Positions 58,868-64,000 of a DNA stretch of 64,000 nucleotides are shown in pieces. The notes beneath the pieces were generated by a model that did no database searches, had not been told where the DNA came from, and saw only the letters and a program-made list of their open reading frames with translations. This DNA comes from Mycolicibacterium sp. CBMA 226. Its GTDB lineage: Bacteria > Actinomycetota > Actinomycetes > Mycobacteriales > Mycobacteriaceae. A program made the position numbers and the translations under genes. The stretch lies in assembly GCF_009729075.1 (NCBI RefSeq), contig NZ_VTGY01000011.1, positions 597,600 through 661,599 on the forward strand. The letters run 5' to 3'. Each line of letters starts with the position of its first letter. The first letter of the stretch is position 1.

Positions 58868-59887
58868 ATGACCAATACCGCCGATAGCGCTGAGCCGCAG
58901 CTCGAACCGGTGGCCGCCCGTCTCCTCGATGCGCAGGTGGCGTTCGCCATGCAACAGCTGCGCGGCGAGAATTACCACAGCCTGGTCCTCGACGAGATCG
59001 AGCATGCTCTGTCGGAGGCGTCTGAGATCACGCTGTCCGACGCGGTGACGCCCGCCATGATCAAGAACGTTGCCGCGAAGTATGCCGTGCAGGTGCCGGT
59101 GGAGGGCGGCATAGCGGAACTGGTCAGTGAGATTGCCGTCCGGCTGTTACAGCTGACCGCGACCTCGGACACCAACTTCGGCGACGTCCTCGACGGGCGC
59201 CGTTTCAGCGAGCTGAGCGCGATGGTGGTCGAGATGGGCGTCACCCAGCGAGTGCTGGAGCGAATACTGAGCAGTGAGGCGTTCGCCGAATTCTGGGTGA
59301 CGCTGGTTCAGCACTCGCTGGCAGAGTCTGTCACGCAGGGCGGCAAGTCGCTGGCCCGCAGCCGATTGGGCCGCGTGTTCGGCGGACTCGGCGCCCGAAT
59401 GCCGCAGGGTTCGGTCGAACGGCTCGAGCTTCGTGCCGAGGCTCTGGCGCGCCAGGGTGCCCGCTTTCTGCTCGCCCACACGCATGCCGACGAAAACGTG
59501 CTGGCCGAGGCGGTCAACGAGCTGTGGCGCAGTAACCTCGACAGCCCGTTGTCGTCGGCAGTTTCGATGATTTCCGCCGCCGACGTCGAGGACGCCGTCG
59601 TGCCGATCTACGAGTTCTGGCGCACCTTTCGCGACACCGACTACTTCCGAACGCTCCTCGATGAGGGCATCGACCACGTCTTCGAAAAGTACGGCGACGT
59701 CAGCCTTTACGATCTGCTGCTCGACCTCGGCGTGGGGCGTGAGGACATGATCGAGGAAGCCCTACGGTTCGGCCCTCCGGTGATTGCCTTGCTCGACGAG
59801 CGGGGTTATCTCGAGTCGGTACTGCGGCGTCGCCTCGTCCCGTTCTACATCTCGGACGAGTTCCGTGAGGCCTTGGCGGGCGGCTGA
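58868..59887 (+). CDS. Conserved hypothetical protein
   Basis: 339 residues, all-helical, acidic, with no signal or membrane segment. Repeated patterns (ATSDTNFGDVLDGRRFSEL; SLYDLLLDLGVGREDMIEE). No recognised domain. Its 3' end overlaps the convergent DMT transporter gene by 126 bp. Confidence 0.72.
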   Translation: MTNTADSAEPQLEPVAARLLDAQVAFAMQQLRGENYHSLVLDEIEHALSEASEITLSDAVTPAMIKNVAAKYAVQVPVEGGIAELVSEIAVRLLQLTATSDTNFGDVLDGRRFSELSAMVVEMGVTQRVLERILSSEAFAEFWVTLVQHSLAESVTQGGKSLARSRLGRVFGGLGARMPQGSVERLELRAEALARQGARFLLAHTHADENVLAEAVNELWRSNLDSPLSSAVSMISAADVEDAVVPIYEFWRTFRDTDYFRTLLDEGIDHVFEKYGDVSLYDLLLDLGVGREDMIEEALRFGPPVIALLDERGYLESVLRRRLVPFYISDEFREALAGG

Positions 59888-60784
59888 TCCTGCTGGGAGA
59901 TTCGCCGGTGCCACGGCGAGCACGACCAACGCCACGGCAATGGCGCCGAATCCGATCCAGCCCGTCAGGGCCAGGCGTTCCCCGACGATGGCGACGGCCA
60001 GAACGGCCGCGACAGCCGGCTCGACGAGGGTGATTGTGGTGGCCGTGCTGGCGGGCACATGGCTGAGCCCGTAGCCGAACAAGAGGTACCCGAGGAACAT
60101 CGGAATCAATGCCATGTACGCGGCGACCAGGTATGCGTCGGTCGTGGCGACGAGCGGTGCCCCGGTGAGGGCGAGTATCGGCATGAGGAGCGCTCCGCCC
60201 GTTCCGAAGACAGCGCCCATCGCGGCGGCGCGTTCGATATCCCGACGCATCAGACGCTGAGCGGCCCAGGAGTACGTCGCGTACGACGCGCCCGCCGCCA
60301 GTCCGAGCAGCACCCCGATCACCGTGTGGCCCGAATCATCCGATGGTTGAACGATTTTGGACGAGCACAGCAGGGCACTGCCCACGACGCCCAGCGCGGC
60401 GGCGGCCAGCCACCACCGGCTCAGCGGGCGGCGTTCGACGGTCCACTCGAGCAGTCCGGAGGCGAGCGGCGCCGAGGCCAGGGAAACGACCGACCCGATC
60501 GCGACCCCCGCCAGATGCATGGCGCCGTAGAACGCAAGCGGATATACGGCAACCGCCGCAGCGCCGACAGCGACGACGCCACGGTGGATTCGTAGGCCGG
60601 CCCGTGCGCGACGCAGGGCCGGGACGGCGATGGCAGCCTGCAAAAGGCCGCCGATGCCGAGTGCCGCCGCGCCGATTGCCAGTGGCCCGGCATGGGGTGC
60701 GAAGGTTGCTGCGGTTCCGGTCGTCCCCCACAGCACCGACGTCACAGCGATCGCCGTGATGCCGGCGGTCCGGCCCCCGGTCAC
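59762..60784 (-). CDS. EamA/DMT-family transporter
   Basis: 340 residues with about ten hydrophobic helices in two EamA repeats (AVTSVLWGTTGTAATF; LLGLAAGASYATYSWAAQR; ALIPMFLGYLLFGYGLSH; TLVEPAVAAVLAV). A likely drug/metabolite exporter. GTG start overlaps the upstream TetR stop as GTGA, so the TetR gene comes first in a two-gene operon. The C-terminal 40 residues are hydrophilic and lie in the convergent overlap. Confidence 0.9.
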   Translation of the reverse strand: MTGGRTAGITAIAVTSVLWGTTGTAATFAPHAGPLAIGAAALGIGGLLQAAIAVPALRRARAGLRIHRGVVAVGAAAVAVYPLAFYGAMHLAGVAIGSVVSLASAPLASGLLEWTVERRPLSRWWLAAAALGVVGSALLCSSKIVQPSDDSGHTVIGVLLGLAAGASYATYSWAAQRLMRRDIERAAAMGAVFGTGGALLMPILALTGAPLVATTDAYLVAAYMALIPMFLGYLLFGYGLSHVPASTATTITLVEPAVAAVLAVAIVGERLALTGWIGFGAIAVALVVLAVAPANLPAGSAARQGLTELVRDVERDEATPQYRLEITPLVEQGNHRRAEP

Positions 60785-61365
60785 GCGTTGTCCAGCACGG
60801 CGGCCGCGATCTGGCGGGCGTGGCGAAGCCGGTCCGACGATGCTTCCAATCCGGCACGGCTCATGGCCCCTTCGAGCAGGAACGCCAGGTGCTCGGCGGT
60901 ACCGGGGACGTCGTCGACTCCGGCGGCTTGCAGATGCCCGGCCACGATCTCCTCGACCTCCTCCTTGTGTCGCCGTACCGCCTCACGGCCGGGAGTTCCG
61001 ACCGGAAGTTCGGCGGCGGCGTTGAGCAGCCCGCAGCCACGGAAGCCGTGCGCGTAGGCGGCCTCGGCGTGATCCAGGTAGGCGTCGAAGACTGCCAGCA
61101 CCGCATCGCGCGCAGTGGTGTTGACCGCCAGACGCGTGCGATAGAGGGCCAGCCATTCCTCGTGGCGGGCCTCGATATAAGCCAGGACCAGCTCGTCTTT
61201 GGACGCGAAGTTGTTGTACAGCGTCATCTTCGCCACCCCGGCCTCCGCGGTGATGGTGTCGATACCGGTCGCTGAAATCCCGTCGGCGTAGAAGCGTTCT
61301 GCGGCCGCGTTCAGCAGGCGCTGGCGTGCCGCACCGCGGGCTGTCCTGGCCTTGCCGTGCTCCAT
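60781..61365 (-). CDS. TetR-family regulator of the DMT transporter
   Basis: 194 residues, HTH DTITAEAGVAKMTLYNNFASKDELVLAYIEAR and a C-terminal domain with HGFRGCGLLNAAAE, as in AcrR/NemR-like TetRs. Start codon lies at the end of a 28-bp palindrome. Co-transcribed with the exporter. Confidence 0.9.
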   Translation of the reverse strand: MEHGKARTARGAARQRLLNAAAERFYADGISATGIDTITAEAGVAKMTLYNNFASKDELVLAYIEARHEEWLALYRTRLAVNTTARDAVLAVFDAYLDHAEAAYAHGFRGCGLLNAAAELPVGTPGREAVRRHKEEVEEIVAGHLQAAGVDDVPGTAEHLAFLLEGAMSRAGLEASSDRLRHARQIAAAVLDNA

Positions 61366-61391
61366 ACTAGATAGACTAGTCTACCTAGTAT
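61364..61391. promoter_or_regulatory. 28-bp near-perfect palindrome, TetR operator
   Basis: Outer arms ATACTAG/CTAGTAT and inner core TAGACTAGTCTA, with a single mismatched pair between them. It abuts the tetR start codon and should be its autoregulatory site. Confidence 0.75.
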
Positions 61392-61437
61392 AGATTGGGA
61401 ATGGGTGCCGCCGCGGCCCGCCGGCGTGCTCGGCTGA

Positions 61438-61698
61438 CTACTTGTACGGCGGATACGGCGCCGGGTGCAGCACCCGGGCCAGATGTGCGGCATTCCGGGC
61501 CGCGGCGGCGGTCGCCGACGCCACGGCATCGGGAACCTCGTCGAGGTCGTCGTAGTCCGTGGACTCCATCGCGGCGCCGTTCCAGTACGTGCAGCCCTGC
61601 GCGGGAATGTTGAAGCCAATGTCGTTGAGCCCCTGGAAGATATCGGCGACGGTCTTGTGCGCGCCGTCCTCGTTGCCGACGACGCTGACGATCGCCAC
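61438..61698 (-). pseudogene. Truncated flavodoxin-like NADPH-dependent reductase (C-terminal half)
   Basis: 86 residues that begin at the second half of the flavodoxin-fold reductase (VAIVSVVGNEDGAHKTVADI, STDYDDLDEVPDAVAS, ARNAAHLARVL). The FMN-binding N-terminal half is missing. It abuts the stop of the PNPOx-like gene with no room for the lost part, so a deletion fused the two. In frame, AAG precedes the GTG, as in intact relatives. Probably non-functional. Confidence 0.7.
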
Positions 61699-61707
61699 CT
61701 TTAGCTG

Positions 61708-62328
61708 TCAACGGCTCTCCAGCTCCGCCACGCGGGCCTTGAGCGTGTCGATTTCGGCCTGCAGCTCGGCCTCTCGCCCGTCGAACTTGGCCTGGTACGC
61801 CTCCCCGAGCTCGCGCAGGTACTCGCGGTCGAAGCGCGGGATGATGGAGCGCGAGCAGTTCCAGTCGAAGGCTTCGACGGCGATCTCGATCTCCCGCTGC
61901 GGTCCGTCCTCGACGACGGTGCCGCGGCCGAAGACCTTGAGCCGGGTGCGCCGCGGGTAGTCGACGAAGAACATCGCCAACCGGTCGTCGGCCGCCAGAT
62001 TACCCAGAGTGACGAACTGATTGTTACCCGGCAGATCGATGAACCGCAGCCGGTCGGTCTCGGGTAGATACCGGACGAATCCGGCTGGGCCGCTGCGGTA
62101 TTGGAGGTAGGGCCAACCGTTCGGGGTGAGGGTCGCGAGGCAGAACTGATCGGCCCGGCGGATCATCAGCAGCTCGCGGTCATCAAGGTGCTGGGGTCCG
62201 TCGTCGGCGCGTTCGGTGTGCCGGCCGTAGGCCTGGTAGCTGCCGTTGCGCTGCTGGCGATCCAGCGTATCGGGGCCGAATGCCAGATGGTGATAGTGGT
62301 TGTTCGGCTCGGTGGACACAACGGTCAC
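61708..62328 (-). CDS. PNPOx-like flavoprotein of the split-barrel fold
   Basis: 206 residues from a GTG start. A split-barrel FMN/F420-binding domain (FCLATLTPNGWPYLQYRSGPAGFVR; FVTLGNLAADDRLAMFFVDYPRRTRLKVFGRG in parts) is followed by a C-terminal coiled coil (REAELQAEIDTLKARVAELESR). Related proteins bind flavin or F420 and act as oxidoreductases. The coiled coil probably drives oligomerisation. Confidence 0.82.
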   Translation of the reverse strand: MTVVSTEPNNHYHHLAFGPDTLDRQQRNGSYQAYGRHTERADDGPQHLDDRELLMIRRADQFCLATLTPNGWPYLQYRSGPAGFVRYLPETDRLRFIDLPGNNQFVTLGNLAADDRLAMFFVDYPRRTRLKVFGRGTVVEDGPQREIEIAVEAFDWNCSRSIIPRFDREYLRELGEAYQAKFDGREAELQAEIDTLKARVAELESR

Positions 62329-62345
62329 GCTACGCCCGCCGCGTG

Positions 62346-64000
62346 CTACGGCGCGGCGGTCACCACAACCTGAACGACGCCCGTGTCGGTGTCCGATGCG
62401 ATCACCAATGTCGGCGCGTTCGCGGCCGAGACGACGTGGCCGCCGGTGACGGTGACCGTGTACCCGTTCGGGTAGGCGACGGCGGGCACCGAAATGCTGC
62501 TCTGCGCACCGGCGGCGAAGTTGCCCGAACCGTCTGCATTCGCGGTCGAGTAGCTGAAGGTGAAGGCGCCGTTGGCATTTGAGAGTTTGAGTGGCGTTCC
62601 GGATACCGCTTGTGGATACGGGGAGGCCAGTACCTGCAGGCTGCCGGTGTTGACGTTGTTGCCGGTCGGTGGCAGCGCCGGGTCGTAGACCACAGACTCA
62701 CCGCCGGTGTTGCCGCTGGTGGTGATGTCACCGACACCGGAGTAGGCCCATTCGGACCAGCTCATCAGGTACCGGTCGGCGGCGTTCATCTCGGCCGTCA
62801 AATCCGATGGCAGGGTGGAGGCGCCGAATTCGTCCATGACCACCGGGATGTTGTTGGCCTTGCCGTAGGCGTTCGCGGTGGCGGCCTGTTGATTCGCCAG
62901 CCATCCGCAGATGCCGCTGGTCGCCGACCCGGCGCAGTAATCATGAAACGCCAGAACGACATTCGCGTCGTCGATGGTGCCCAGCTGAACAGGTGCGCCG
63001 AGGATCGACGGTATCTCGGACACGGCAGGGTTGGCGGGTTCGACGAACAGTGCGGTGTTCGGATCCACCGCGCGGATGGCCGCCGCCACCTGGTTGTACA
63101 TCGGGGTCAGCTGTTGATCCGCGTAGAACGGGCTGCCCAGCAGCGTCGGCAACCACGAGGTGCCGGGGAACGGCTCGTTCATGATGTCGTAGCCGATGAC
63201 GCTGTTGTTGCCGGCGACCGCGGCGGCGACGGTCTCCCAGGCCTTGGCGTAGTTGTCCTCGAGCCCGATTCCGTTGGCGGCGTTCGAGTTGTTCCAGAAA
63301 CCGTCCCAGGCCGCGGTCTCGGCGGGGTTCAGGTAGTAGCTGCCGGGGAAGCCGAAGCCTTTGTTGGGCAGCCCACCGGTCTTGGTGGCCCACTCGGGGG
63401 CGCCTTCCCCACCGAGCGAAGCGCTGTACAGGTCCTGGTGCATGTCGATGATCGTGTAAATCCCGTGTGCCGCCAGCATCTGCACGGTCTGTTGGATCGA
63501 CTGGAGATACGCGGCGTCATACACGCCGGGCTGGGGCTCCACGCCGGCCCAGATGACGCCCAGTCGCACCACGTTGAAACCGTTGGCCGCCAGGAATGCG
63601 GCGTCGTCCGCGCTGAATCCGCTGGCCGACGGCTCGTACGGCGCCAGCTTGTAGACCTCGTTGAACCCGTGCAGCAGAACGACCTGCCCGTCGCTGTTGG
63701 TCAACCAGACTCCGGTGGGCGTCACCGACAGCATGGAGCCGTTCGCACCAGTCTGGACGAGCGTCGCGCCCGTGCCGGACTTGCCGACCGCGCCGTGATT
63801 GCCCAGCAGGCCCGCATTGCCGCCGGCGCCACCGAGCGCCGGCAATCCGGTGGACAGCGCGCCGACGCCGCTGTTCCCGGCGTCCCCACCGGCGCCGCCG
63901 ATCCCGAGCCCGAAAGTGCCGGAGCCGCCGTTCCCGCCCCGGCCGCCGTCGGCCCCGTCACCGCCCGGGCCGCCGGGACCGCCGGCCCCGAACACCACAC
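62346..64000 (-). CDS. PGRS-like/GH5 endoglycoceramidase-type hydrolase (5' end outside window)
   Basis: At least 550 residues. The visible N-terminus is Gly/Ala-rich (GGAGG-type repeats, as in PE_PGRS proteins). A GH5 cellulase-like barrel follows: LLHGFNEVYKLAPYEP, acid/base Glu in YDIMNEPFPG, nucleophile Glu in VVMDEFGAS. A C-terminal beta-sandwich domain resembles that of endoglycoceramidases. It would cleave glycolipids or beta-glucans at the cell surface. The signal/PE part must lie beyond base 64000. Confidence 0.85.
   Translation of the reverse strand, partial: VVFGAGGPGGPGGDGADGGRGGNGGSGTFGLGIGGAGGDAGNSGVGALSTGLPALGGAGGNAGLLGNHGAVGKSGTGATLVQTGANGSMLSVTPTGVWLTNSDGQVVLLHGFNEVYKLAPYEPSASGFSADDAAFLAANGFNVVRLGVIWAGVEPQPGVYDAAYLQSIQQTVQMLAAHGIYTIIDMHQDLYSASLGGEGAPEWATKTGGLPNKGFGFPGSYYLNPAETAAWDGFWNNSNAANGIGLEDNYAKAWETVAAAVAGNNSVIGYDIMNEPFPGTSWLPTLLGSPFYADQQLTPMYNQVAAAIRAVDPNTALFVEPANPAVSEIPSILGAPVQLGTIDDANVVLAFHDYCAGSATSGICGWLANQQAATANAYGKANNIPVVMDEFGASTLPSDLTAEMNAADRYLMSWSEWAYSGVGDITTSGNTGGESVVYDPALPPTGNNVNTGSLQVLASPYPQAVSGTPLKLSNANGAFTFSYSTANADGSGNFAAGAQSSISVPAVAYPNGYTVTVTGGHVVSAANAPTLVIASDTDTGVVQVVVTAAP

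Noticed and set aside
58468..58950. Upstream extension of the EspC-like frame
   Set aside because: The ATG at 58467 has a good ribosome site and gives the same 94-residue length as its homologue; the extension is Arg/Ser/Pro-rich.

Overview
The window is high-GC actinobacterial chromosome, almost certainly a Mycobacterium/Mycolicibacterium species. The order pstSCAB - phoU (phoY2 type) - LytR/CpsA/Psr protein - dusB - desA1 - TetR - DUF2236 oxygenase matches the Rv0820-Rv0826 neighbourhood of M. tuberculosis. Mycobacterium-specific families also appear: DUF732, EspC-like proteins, an Rv0315-type GH16, and a PGRS-like Gly-rich leader on a GH5 enzyme. Left chromosomal arm (1-24.8 kb): a high-affinity phosphate ABC transporter and its regulator PhoU; cell-envelope genes (LCP ligase, acyl-ACP desaturase, secreted GH16); a Ser/Thr kinase; and a run of small regulator/target pairs (MarR, TetR, MerR, a CmtR-like metal sensor with a CDF transporter, and an unusual MarR-PDZ fusion). 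Most of these pairs have a visible palindromic operator. An acyl-CoA synthetase and two short-chain dehydrogenases form a leftward lipid-metabolism cluster. A tRNA cluster (Lys, Glu, Asp, Phe) closes this arm; a second copy of the tRNA-Lys 3' end at 23.56 kb looks like a fossil integration site. Integrated element (24.79-55.37 kb): about 30.5 kb between 40-bp direct repeats of the tRNA-Phe 3' end. Its left end is laid out like a phage satellite. A tyrosine integrase and an XRE repressor run leftward. A MerR-type HTH gene, two tiny ORFs, a degenerate RecA-like ATPase and a protein with family-A polymerase motifs (TV-Pol-like) run rightward in an overlapping chain. Three GTTCG-N7-CGAAC operators lie between the two arms. 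The rest is cargo: secreted proteins and a superinfection-immunity-like protein; an XRE-ImmA/PIN pair; a large HEPN-like protein; a serine resolvase; two tandemly duplicated seven-repeat beta-propeller surface proteins; a type VII secretion polymorphic toxin with two paralogous candidate immunity proteins; an AbiU2-like HEPN gene divergent from a HipA-kinase/HIRAN pair; and a four-gene overlapping array of zinc-ribbon/HTH proteins next to attR. No relaxase, FtsK-like translocase or virion gene was seen. Right chromosomal arm (55.4-64 kb): the displaced tRNA-Phe terminator, a SHOCT protein, a second chromosomal T7SS toxin module homologous to the one in the element, a conserved hypothetical protein overlapping a DMT exporter, a TetR with a 28-bp palindrome, a truncated flavin reductase, a PNPOx-like protein, and the start-truncated PGRS-GH5 endoglycoceramidase-like gene. 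The most interesting items are the minimal polymerase/ATPase replication module of the satellite-like element, the HEPN/HipA/HIRAN locus, the XRE-ImmA/PIN pair, and the two related T7SS toxin modules inside and outside the element.
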